Position numbers and translations under genes: made by a program | Shown here: piece after piece, positions 7,644 to 16,211 of the stretch | Layout of the letters: every line of letters starts with the position of its first letter | Position numbering within the stretch: the first letter of the stretch is position 1 | NCBI GenBank assembly: GCA_000708835.1 | Contig: DF237228.1 | Coordinates: forward strand, 1 to 32,291 | Length of the DNA stretch: 32,291 bases | DNA from: Klebsormidium nitens | Lineage: Eukaryota; Streptophyta; Klebsormidiophyceae; Klebsormidiales; Klebsormidiaceae | Reading direction: 5' to 3' | Notes under the pieces: model-generated | What the model saw: only the letters and a program-made list of their open reading frames with translations | What the model was told of the DNA's origin: nothing | Databases searched by the model: none

Positions 7644-10058
7644 TCATGCGCTCCATACTATTTTGAACGCCCTCAACTTATACAGCGCCGGATTCACCGT
7701 TCCCTCGGGAACCCGGTGACTCGGAAAGCAGACGTTCGCGCTCCTTGGGAGCTCTACCGGTCCCGTGACGTGCGCCTTCTGGCCAAAGTTATGGAGCGCC
7801 AACCACCAGTTGGTGGCTGGCAGTTCTGGCACTATCAGAATGCTGTTCGTGCGGCACAGCCTGATGGTCTGGATGACCTCACTGAGGTGCCGGACCGGGG
7901 GAAAAATCCATGCCAGCTCCCCCGGCGCCATGATGTCTCTTCAATCGACGCGCAGCGCGTCGGCCGCCAGGCAGCCTGGCGTGACGTGCAGGCTGACGAA
8001 CTTTGGCACCACGTGGTGCACGTTTGACGCAAAAAGGTCAATTGCCGGCGTTCCGCCGAGCTCGCCGAGTATCCTCTGCACCTCCTCGGTGCGCAAACCC
8101 CAATCTGAGCTGTCATGCAGCTTGCTCAGATCGTCCTCCTCTTGCAGCTCCGCGCGCGGCTTCCACTGGGCGATGACATCGAATCACCCCGCACGCACAG
8201 CTCGAAGAGCTGGTGCAGCGCTGCGTTGACGTCCGGGGTGCGGCTGTTCATCGCGTTTACAGCACTAACCGCGCTCTGGTTATTCCCCGTCAGCAGCACC
8301 GCGCCCCCCCGAAGCGCGTCGCCCGCGCGGTCAAGGGCCTCTCTCAGCACCCGTACGAAAGCGAGCGTCTCCCTGGCAGTGCTGGAGATCAGGCGCTCCT
8401 CTTCCGAGAGCGAACCTACCACAGCGATTTTCTGCGCCCCTGGAACCCGTATGGTTCCGCCAAACCCTGTATCGGACGCGTCCGAACCGGCTTCGACCGC
8501 GACCCGACGTGGGAACCAAGCGCGGCCGTTCCACGCGGGCAAATTGTCGATGAAGAGCTGGGCGGCTGCCCTTGCCGCTTGCAGCGTTGGGAAGACGTCG
8601 TCCCACGACAGCTTCCCTTGGATGGCCGCGAAAAAAGGCCGGCTGTAAAGGGCGGCGGGAAGGACTGCCGGGCTAATGGATATGACTTTCCCGGCGACTT
8701 TCGCGAGCTTCCGGGGGGTTATCTCCTGGCTCTCGATTGGCGCTTGGAGCGCGAGGAAGAGCTACTCCATTTTTGCTGGGGAGACCGCGAAGGTCTGGCT
8801 AACCGTGTCGATAACGAAGCCCAGCCACGGTCCCTCTTGCCTTGGCCAGAAATTGCACTTGGGTATGCTGAAGACCGCCCCAAGCAGGGTTAGGACCTTA
8901 ACCCCGAAAACGGTTTCCCAGACGGCCCTCCAGAAGTCCGCGCTCCCTGTGAGCCCGTCGTCCAAGTAGCTGGAGACAGGCACCGACCGGATTCGGAGCT
9001 CCTTGGCTGCTTCTTGCGTTAGGAGTGTGTACAAGTAGCACGCTTCGGACCAACCAAAGCACATGACGTTATAGTGCATGTAGACTTCTCCCACTTTTAT
9101 GCCGAAGTACTTTCGGTAGGCGGGGTGGATGAGGACGTGATAGTACCCCGCTTTGAAATCCCACGTCGAGAAGTAGGCCCCGTTTGTGAGGAAGGTCAGG
9201 ACCTCGCGCAGAGTCTCGTACTTAAACTCCTGTCTTTTGGAAAAAAGGTTAACGTACCGGGCGTTAATTAACCACCAAGCGCCCTTTCGGGAGGTTTACC
9301 ACGCCCAACGGATTCACCACTTTCGGCTTGCCGTCCTTCGGCCCGTACACCTCCAGGGTTCTGTTTACGACCATCTTCACCACCTCCCGTACTCCTAAGC
9401 TCGCATTTTCGTAGCATGATCGGTGGTTTTTGAATTCCACCTCTTGGGGAACCCTGCCGGTAAGCTTTGCCTCTACTTCCTTCCTGGGGGCTGATTCCCG
9501 CGCGAGCGTTGCGCGGACTTGCTCGATTTTCTTGCGGTCGGCCTCTGCCGTCCCGACGAACTGGGGTTTTATCCCGGTTCGTAGCAACTTCAGCACGCGC
9601 CTGGAGGATTCCCGCTTGGAATCCTTGAGCATTTCCTCCCAGGCTGGGAGATGTCGACCAAAGCTCCCCGCCACAAACGCCTCGGGGTCGTACGTGTGCT
9701 GCCCCACGTTCGAGACCTAATTTTTGAGCTCGGCTTTTAGCTCTTCCGACATTTCGGCTCCGCTCAAGGGGCCCGGCGCCGAATCCAGGGTTTCCCGCAT
9801 CAGCTTTTGAAGAGTCTCTCCGTCCGAAACGTCTGCCGTTCAGACTTCCAGCCGTGCGAAGAAGGCGTGGGTACAGCAGTCAAGCTGCGGCGGATTGCTG
9901 TGGACGAGGGGGTCTGACGTCAGATCTGTTTCGAATTCTTCCGGCAACTCGCCGGGTTGCAGCTTGTCTGGTTCGAATTCCGGAGCTGGCGGGCGCGGCC
10001 GTTCCGCCATGGCGCCTTCTGCACGCGCGCGCGGATCTGCGTCCGTCCTTCGTGGCAC
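7644..10058 (-). pseudogene. Reverse transcriptase-RNase H polyprotein of the DIRS-type element
   Basis: It copies the element RNA into DNA. On the - strand: an acidic, Pro-rich N-terminal part from 10058 with stops at 9842-9840 and about 9719; the RT N-terminal region from 9707; a frameshift near 9265; the RT core with STWDFKAGYYHVLIHP (catalytic Asp 9160-9158) and the YLDD box at 8968-8957; an in-frame TAG at 8764-8762; RNase H with SDASDTGFGG and ETLAF (about 8490-8370); a frameshift near 8170; then the DLFASN ... ADALRVD ... IFPPVRHL region that follows RNase H in DIRS elements, with TGA at 7943-7941 replacing an expected Trp. It ends at the stop at 7646-7644. In every segment the conserved frame resumes after the lesion, so decay is recent enough to read through. 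Confidence 0.88.
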
Positions 10059-10840
10059 GCTAAACCCTTCTGGGGAATGATTGGGCGTCGGAGAATCGCA
10101 CTCTGGCGTGGTGATTGGGATCGGCAGAGGTCACGTCCCTCTGCCAGACCGCTCGCCTTGAGTCAGATCCCTGGTGATTGGATCAGATTACTTCAATAAT
10201 CTGATCTGCGTAGCCTATAAAGTAGTTACTGTTGAATTCATTCTGGATGAAGCAGGTACTGCCGGCGCCGTCTTCTCCCTAAAACGGGACAGTTCAGATT
10301 CGAGTAAACCTTGACTTCTAACCACTCAACTCTGATCAGTCAGCGAACGTGCTAGTGTGCGTTCTGCCGGCTTGGGCTGATGCTCAACGCTCCGGTGCAG
10401 AACGTACTCGACCTGTCATTACAGCTTAGGTTTACGCCTGACACGATTGCTTAACCCTGCCGGCCGCGGGGCAGTTCCGCGGCCTTCATACTATTTCCAT
10501 TCTCAGCCGGACCTGCCTCTCCGAAATTCGCATTCACCTCATAATAGATATTCACGTAGCATTTACTTCCATCCACGTTTCCGAAGCACCTCAGTCGCTT
10601 TGTTTCTGCCACGCCGAATTCAGACCACTGTTCCATACCCATTCAGAATTCCAGATCGAAGTCGCGCTCCGGCCCTGAACAGCCGGGACACTGAATGTGA
10701 AACGGGCTTCTGATGACTCCGCGATCGAACGACTCGCTGGGAGTTTAAAAGATCTAATCTTCTTTCAAAGAACATCCGTACAGCCTTAATCCAGTTTCTT
10801 TTGTCGCTCCGAACTCATACTAGCCTCCTTGCTTTCCTGC
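10059..10840. other. Non-coding segment between gag-like and RT genes of the DIRS-type element
   Basis: About 0.8 kb with no protein similarity that I recognise. Because it separates the two - strand genes, it could hold an internal promoter or a splice signal for the RT transcript. Confidence 0.4.
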
Positions 10841-10849
10841 TCAATCCTC

Positions 10850-11060
10850 CTTTGTATCTCTATGTCGACTTCTTCTACTGTCTATCTCCTCTTACCTACG
10901 ATCTGCTCTGCATGCGCGGTTGTCGCGCTCGTCCCTGTCGTCATAGTAGCGGTCGTCCGCCTTCCTCTTGTTGGCGCCTCCTCCCCCGCGGCTTGGGCCG
11001 CCGAAGTTGTTCCTGAGCAAGCGATTGCGTTAGGCTTACGCATGTCGCTGCTTTTGCGGC
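10850..11060 (-). pseudogene. Possible charged C-terminal tail of the gag-like protein
   Basis: One - strand frame reads NNFGGPSRGGGGANKRK followed by ADDRYYDDRDERDN, a Gly/Arg- then Asp/Arg-rich tail of the kind found at the end of nucleic-acid-binding gag proteins. Stops upstream separate it from the 12095-11235 ORF. Weak evidence. Confidence 0.35.
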
Positions 11061-11234
11061 CACTTTGGGGCGTGCGCAGGCTTTGGCCGTGCGCTTACTC
11101 TCAACCTTTTGCGGTAAAACTTTTGACGGCAGCCATCTTCTATGGCGATTCACCCCAATTCAAAGGGGGAAGACAGCAATTGTGCTTCCGACGTGGCGCC
11201 ACGATTGGGCGTTTCCTTTTTTCCGGCGTCCTGA

Positions 11235-12095
11235 TCAATGCTTGACCGCGCTTGAAGAAGCAATTTTTCTGGGGCCTGTGCCCTTCTCTCCGCTTATACT
11301 TTGAGTCTGCGGTTCGCATCCACCTTCCACTAACTTCCGCCCCTCAGGCATCAATTTATCAACTTTGAACTTACCTCGAGTTGCCACCGTTGCCTCTCTC
11401 GCCGCGCAGGACCAGGGGCTTGCATTCCCTTCGCCAATCTGCCCCTGCGCCTCCTTCCGATATTCTTCGAAGTCCTTCTTGATCTTCTTCTCCAAGAGCC
11501 GCACCGTCTCAGCCGTCCAGCTGCTGCTATCCCCCGCTTCCTCGATGGCCAGTTTCATGTCCGTGACGAACCCGTCAGCCATATACTCCAGGTCAAGAGA
11601 GACAAAGTCAAGCTGCGTGGCGTAGAAGTATACTGCCGCCATTAAGTGCGCAACTTTGGGGTCTAGTTCCTTGTACGATTCAAACAGCTGCTTTGCCTTC
11701 GAGTGCCACGACCTGGCGTCCCGGGGAATTTTTCTCAGCAAAGCCTCCATATGGGGGATGAGTGACCCCTTCTGCACGAACTCCTTAAAGGCCCTTTCGA
11801 GTCGCGCTGTCGATCCCACCATGTCAGATTCCCGCATGAAGCCGGGCGTGAGCGCGTTCACAGCCGCCGTGCCTAGCGTCATAGTTGGCGCCTCTGGAAT
11901 CGCGACTCTTCTCGCGGCCGGCTGAGGCGGGTCCTGAGGCGGCAGCGTTGGCTGCTCTGCTTCCGCCCTCGCTGGCTGAGCCAACGGCACCGTAGGCGGC
12001 GCCCCGGGGATTGCAACCTTAAATCTCATGCTGCAACCCCTTTTCTTTGAGCTTTTGAAGCAAGGAATCGTCGGGGTATCTGGATCCGACCCCAA
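11235..12095 (-). CDS. gag-like ORF of the DIRS-type element, main part
   Basis: 286 codons if read from the ATG at 12095. A Pro/Ala-rich segment (about residues 30-75) is followed by a mostly helical region rich in Glu, Lys and Arg, with heptad-like stretches around ETVRLLEKKIKKDFEEYRKE. No zinc knuckle is visible. First in the - strand gene order and next to terminal repeat A, it occupies the gag position of DIRS elements; similarity to any named gag family could not be seen by eye. Its first 77 bases overlap the preceding ORF in another frame, so the two may be one protein joined by a frameshift, either mutational or programmed. A stop ends it at 11235. Confidence 0.6.
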   Translation of the reverse strand: MGSDPDTPTIPCFKSSKKRGCSMRFKVAIPGAPPTVPLAQPARAEAEQPTLPPQDPPQPAARRVAIPEAPTMTLGTAAVNALTPGFMRESDMVGSTARLERAFKEFVQKGSLIPHMEALLRKIPRDARSWHSKAKQLFESYKELDPKVAHLMAAVYFYATQLDFVSLDLEYMADGFVTDMKLAIEEAGDSSSWTAETVRLLEKKIKKDFEEYRKEAQGQIGEGNASPWSCAAREATVATRGKFKVDKLMPEGRKLVEGGCEPQTQSISGEKGTGPRKIASSSAVKH

Positions 12096-12396
12096 TTCTG
12101 ATCTCGTCTTTGTTCACCGGCCGGTGGAAAAGCACCCCGCTGGCTACATCCTCTAGGAAGAACCTATCCGTATTTGGATCCACCTCCCGCACTCTTGTCC
12201 AGAACTTCCTGCTAGTTCCCGGGACAGGTCCTGGCAGCACATGCCAGACATGCTCTCCCACTAAGGCCTGAGAGCCCATCAGGTCGATCAGACTACCTAG
12301 CTGCGGCTCCATACCGCCCTTTATGCCGTTCCGCCCTCTGGGGCCCGTTAACACCTGATCTCCCCTAGGGGGGCCTTGAGTGTGAATGCCCGCCAA
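12019..12396 (-). CDS. gag-like ORF of the DIRS-type element, N-terminal part
   Basis: 125 codons from the ATG at 12396, about 250 bp inside terminal repeat A. The start is Gly-rich; the middle (GEHVWHVLPGPVPGTSRKFW, then RVREVDPNTDRFFLEDV) looks like a small folded domain. It ends in QKLKEKGLQHEI and overlaps the 12095-11235 ORF. I do not recognise the fold. Position and strand make it the 5'-most gene of the element, hence the gag assignment by context only. Confidence 0.55.
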   Translation of the reverse strand: MAGIHTQGPPRGDQVLTGPRGRNGIKGGMEPQLGSLIDLMGSQALVGEHVWHVLPGPVPGTSRKFWTRVREVDPNTDRFFLEDVASGVLFHRPVNKDEIRIGVGSRYPDDSLLQKLKEKGLQHEI

Positions 12397-12644
12397 ATAA
12401 ACAAAAGTCTCCTGAAGGAGCCCTGCCAGGCGCCCTTCTTTTCCTTAAACACTGCAACACTGAACGAACTGAAGAACGCCTTCTTGTGAAGGCGTTCGAG
12501 TACTTTCCTTCTGACGCCGGCATTTTTGCGGGGGTTGAGGATTTACGTAGTTACCGCCAGTCGGCTGGCGGCCGGGACTGGCGGCGCGCGCGCTCACTCG
12601 CGCGTGATAACCCTCGGTTACAATGCAGCCGCCGCAATGTGCAA

Positions 12645-12747
12645 ATACACTTCTGGTTAGCATTCCCGAGCCTAAAGTGCACGATTGGCTCGGCTCATCT
12701 CTGCCGTTATATTTTCCATCTGACGACAGGCAAGCATTCCCTTGCCT
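12645..12747 (+). repeat. Split direct repeat A, outer copy (right terminus)
   Basis: Matches inner A at 5992-6094 over exactly 103 bp, ending CTTGCCTA. The sequence beyond (GCAGAACTAGTGC) is unrelated to the inner B repeat, which marks the right end of the element. Confidence 0.9.
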
Positions 12748-14589
12748 AGCAGAACTAGTGCAACATACTACCGGGGACAAGTATACCGGGTCAACCCGTA
12801 AATTTCAAGTGCTTCGGTCACGTGCTCCGCGCACTTGGAACACGGAGTGAAGTTGGTCCTTCAAGTTCCGGAATCAGCCGTGTTGCCCGCGGAGTGCCGC
12901 GGCCGAAAATTCGCAAATTTTGAGAATTAAAAGCCTTATATAATCAATTGGTGACTTCGGGTCACGCGGCGAGTTGAGGCTTTCTGCGCCGGCTAGCGAA
13001 GGTTTTCTCCGCAGTCAAGCATACTCGAAGGACCTTTAGCCAAATCCCGACAGCAAATTCTGAAAGGAGGCAGGCCATCATTGACCCTTCCGTCCAGAGA
13101 AACTTGCAAACTACGGGATTTGGCGTGCGGACCTTTGGGCCGACCACAAGTGGAAGGCACGTGGCAGCTGTACAACGAACTGCACGCTAGCCAGCTGAGC
13201 TAGCCAAGAGCAGAAAGTATCACGGGTGGGGTCCCATCCAGAGCCAAGAGACTAAAAAAAATGAAGAGAATAAGAAGCGTAAGGAGAAAAGGAAAATATT
13301 GAGCTCGATTTATTAGCAGATTATGAAACTACTTCAAAATAGGTAGTTAGTAGCTCCAGGCTCCAGCCAGCCGCTCGTTATTCTCATTAGATCACTTTGG
13401 CCGGCCGATTCCAGGAAGTGGCCGTGCCGGTAAATGACGTTGCATCACATTATATTTCAAGCAACTTCGACCCCTCATTCTCTATGCTCCACACCCGGCA
13501 CAATAAAAGCCGTCGATTTTATGTCAAGTCCCTATCTGAGTGGGACCGACTAGAATACCGAACTCTTGTCAAACTAACTTAGCCATGACTGATGATATGT
13601 AAAGTTTTTAGGCGGCATGTATCCTTCATACTCAATTGCGCCAAGACTGTCGCTTTGCCCTTCTATCTGTGCAGATTGCGACGCACCTTGGGTCTCCTCC
13701 ATGGTCCTAGATCAAAGCGCGCGGAAGTACCTTTTTCCTAGGGCCGAAAAAAGGCGGGCCCAACTCAAAGAAGCCAAGGACCCTCGGGGGGTTTTTCATG
13801 GCTTCCGCGTTTAGTCTACAATTTAGCCTTATGAATGATTAGCTTTGATGTAGGATCGTGGGTAGAAGGGGGGTAGAAGACTGAGAAGACTATAGCCCAG
13901 ATGAGAACTTGGAAACTTGTTATGCGGAACATAGCAGGTCTATCTCATAAGCTTAGGCTGTGTTGTCGTTTACGCTCTGAATCCTTCATTGGGCTGCTTT
14001 GCGGCACTCGAAACCCTAATCACCGAGAAGTTAGAACTTGTTTTTATGTTTACCCCCCCTTTTACCTGCACCGATAAAACGGTCGGTTGTGACATGAAAC
14101 CATACCGTACCGTGGATCATCGCGAAAGTTATAAAACCAGTGCCGCAACCAATGCCCGGCGAAGAAGCTAATGATCCCGGACCTCCGAAAAAGTTTCTAA
14201 AGTGGGTTTGCACAATCTACCGCCGCGTCGTGCGGCCGCGACTTGAGATCGCACAAAGCGGAAAGTTCTAGCCCTGTCCTAGCCGTCCAGTCGAGTGGCC
14301 TTAAATGCAAATATGACACCGAAGTGGGATTCTAGGGTCTGCGGACCCTTAGGGTCGGTGCGCCAGCTTTCCAAGGATACAAATGTGACCACCCTATGAC
14401 TCACTGGTGCAAATTAAACGGACTCACTGTTAAAGTATGGTAGCCAAACTTTCCTTGGATCAATGTCACAGACGCTGATTTGTCGAATATCGGACCTGGA
14501 ACCCCCAACAGCAACCGGGCACTTCATCTGACGTAATAAAGTAATATATTGCAAGCCTGTAGGCTGTTACGGTTTATTTCAAGTAATAC
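12748..14589. other. Intergenic stretch, no gene recognised
   Basis: About 1.8 kb. It has an A-rich, Lys-codon-like patch at 13250-13300 and short open frames with no recognisable protein. No RNA gene seen. Confidence 0.5.
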
Positions 14590-15090
14590 CTAGGGTCGCT
14601 CCGACTCGCAGCCCCTTACTGGGCATGGTCTCAAAACATATATGCAGCCACAGACCGAACTCCGCAATTTCGCCAGCCGCCAGGCTGGTCCCCAACGGAA
14701 TTCGGTCATCTTTTTCAAGCCAGGGGCCCCCCATCCATTCCAAGCGAAATTTTTTGAAAGTTGGGCGTATATGGCTGATTTGAGCGCATTTCGTAACATA
14801 TGCGGGAACAAATTGCTTGATCCTTTGTATAAGGCTGAAATATGATGTAGAACCCAGCAGAATATGCAGAAATTTACGATTCATGGTTTAAAATTCAATA
14901 CTACTACGGCCGGTAGGTTTTCCGCCGGGCCGGCCGCCGGCCGCCAACACCCCGACCCACCACTTCCCCGGGCTCTTCCGCCGGCCGCCGGGGCCACCCT
15001 CCCAGGTTCTAGATTTTGCGGAGTTCGGTCTATAATTGCATACCCGGATATGTTTTGAGACCACGCCCTGTGACTGCACTACCTACGACT
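14590..15090. mobile_element. Fold-back / MITE-like element with long terminal inverted repeats
   Basis: The left arm (about 14611-14705) and the right arm (about 14975-15080) are inverted copies. GGTCTCAAAACATAT and AGACCGAACTCCGCAA occur at 14627-14668, and their reverse complements at 15013-15062. Less exact pairing continues inward through GC-rich CCGCC/GGCGG tracts. There is no transposase inside. The internal sequence (about 14710-14970) is non-coding. The exact ends and any target duplication are not clear. Confidence 0.7.
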
Positions 15091-15189
15091 TGAACACCAA
15101 CGGCTCAGGCTTATATTCTTAGGTTTCCAGTGTTGGTAACCTGCTCCCGGTGATGTTCAACAGTGTCCGGTCTATCACCAGTCTACCAG

Positions 15190-15650
15190 TTGGACGTGAC
15201 GGTGTCCGCATGGCCGTTTTTGGCATGCCGCCCATTTTTTGGCTAGTATTGCGCGCTATAAGTGTGCGCGAGCACAGGCGTATTATTGAAAATGGCGCAG
15301 CCCGGTAGAGATGGGATCAAAAGTGTCGCCGTATGACGTCGCAAACGAGGAAGCGACCAGAAAGACTGAGGCTAATAACATACGGTCGCTGTATCACCTT
15401 TAGAGATTCCTCGTTTCTACCACGCCGCCGAACTTTAATACAATCCGGATATATTGGCCGGTGTTGCGAAACTGCTGTACAGCGTGCGGTTTGAAGTCCG
15501 TCGGATGCCTGGCCACAACCATTCATTGATATTCAGGGCGTAGTAGTAACGCTATTTTTCGTACAACAAAATTACAAAATTTGTCGTCTTGCATCCACGG
15601 GTACCTGGTCGGACCTCCGGTCGCAGGCCGTCCGATTGACATTCACGCGT
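15190..15650 (+). repeat. Diverged direct repeat, left copy (partner 23690-24142)
   Basis: It aligns collinearly with the right copy: GGCATGCC, TTATTGAAAATGGCG, CACCTTTAGAGAT (ACCTTTAAAGAT in the partner), CTGTACAG (ATGTACGG), TCGTACAACA and TTTGTCGTCTTGCA, then CGTGTG, spaced nearly equally over about 370-430 bp. Divergence is heavy. The two copies bracket the transposase-derived gene. Confidence 0.65.
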
Positions 15651-15689
15651 GTGAGCGTAGGTAGAAGCCGAGGGTTGGGGTGGTTCGGC

Positions 15690-15774
15690 CAATCACAGTC
15701 GAGACAGTCGTTGACTGTCTGAACCGTGAATGGTTCGGACTTTTTCGGACGGCCAAGTGTCTCGACTGTGATTG
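15690..15774. repeat. Nested hairpin upstream of the transposase-derived gene
   Basis: CAATCACAGTCGAGACA (15690-15706) is perfectly complementary to 15758-15774. Inside the loop a second stem forms between GTCTGAACC (15717-15725) and GGTTCGGAC (15732-15740). A related segment, GACCGTGAGTGGTTT, recurs just downstream at about 15803-15817. Confidence 0.75.
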
Positions 15775-16211
15775 CTTGTTGAGTGCCACGTCTTGCAACT
15801 GACTGGACCGTGAGTGGTTTCACCAGATCAACTTCAGAATTCAAATGTGCACCATCAGATGGACGCAACTCCTGAATGGACGTCATGAGATTGACTGAAG
15901 GCTCGACCCTGGCGCGCAAAAAACTTCACTGTGCTTTGATCGAACAGCTCAGGAGACTGCTCAGGCACTCCATGTCAGGACTGATCTTGACATCATTCAT
16001 GCAGCAGGGTTAAATTGCCAAGGAGAGGAAGAGGAGGTGATGGCCTTAGGCTTTGGAGGGGAGAGCTTCCTGAGCAATTACAGCCAGCTGTTGGGGGGGC
16101 TTTGCAGTCTTTCTGAGCTACGTGGAGCATCGCAAGCAGCTCAGGACCTGGCCATTATGCAGGCTGATCATGGATGCTTCCCCTGGTATGCAGGAAGTGT
16201 CATATGCTTAA
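15775..16211. other. Probable 5' region of the transposase-derived gene
   Basis: An ATG at 16040 opens a frame (MALGFGGESFLSNY) running to about 16193, which could be a first exon, but no clear donor links it to the next coding block. The region could equally be promoter and 5' UTR. Confidence 0.35.

Larger units (their letters stand above)
5459..12747 (-). mobile_element. DIRS-group (kangaroo/PAT-like) tyrosine-recombinase retrotransposon with split direct repeats
   Basis: Read on the - strand the order is: repeat A (12747-12645), gag-like ORFs (12396-11235), an RT-RNase H polyprotein (10058-7644), a tyrosine recombinase in the opposite orientation (6278-7430, +), joined repeats B-A (6230-5992), about 420 bp of spacer, and terminal repeat B (5570-5459). 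A1 ... B1A2 ... B2 is the split direct repeat arrangement known for PAT and for kangaroo of Volvox. No integrase or LTRs are present. I recall that kangaroo also carries its recombinase inverted relative to gag-RT, which matches. Several stops and frameshifts show this copy is inactive. It is about 7.3 kb and looks complete from end to end. Confidence 0.88.

Noticed and set aside
8213-8893. 226-codon + strand frame within the RT-RNase H region
   Set aside because: It is the antisense shadow of the - strand polyprotein, which carries the YLDD and RNase H motifs. Its Arg/Pro-rich composition is typical of reversed GC-rich coding sequence.
9968-9981. GGTTCGAATTCC, resembling a tRNA T-loop
   Set aside because: It lies in the N-terminal part of the RT polyprotein frame, with no acceptor, D or anticodon arms around it.
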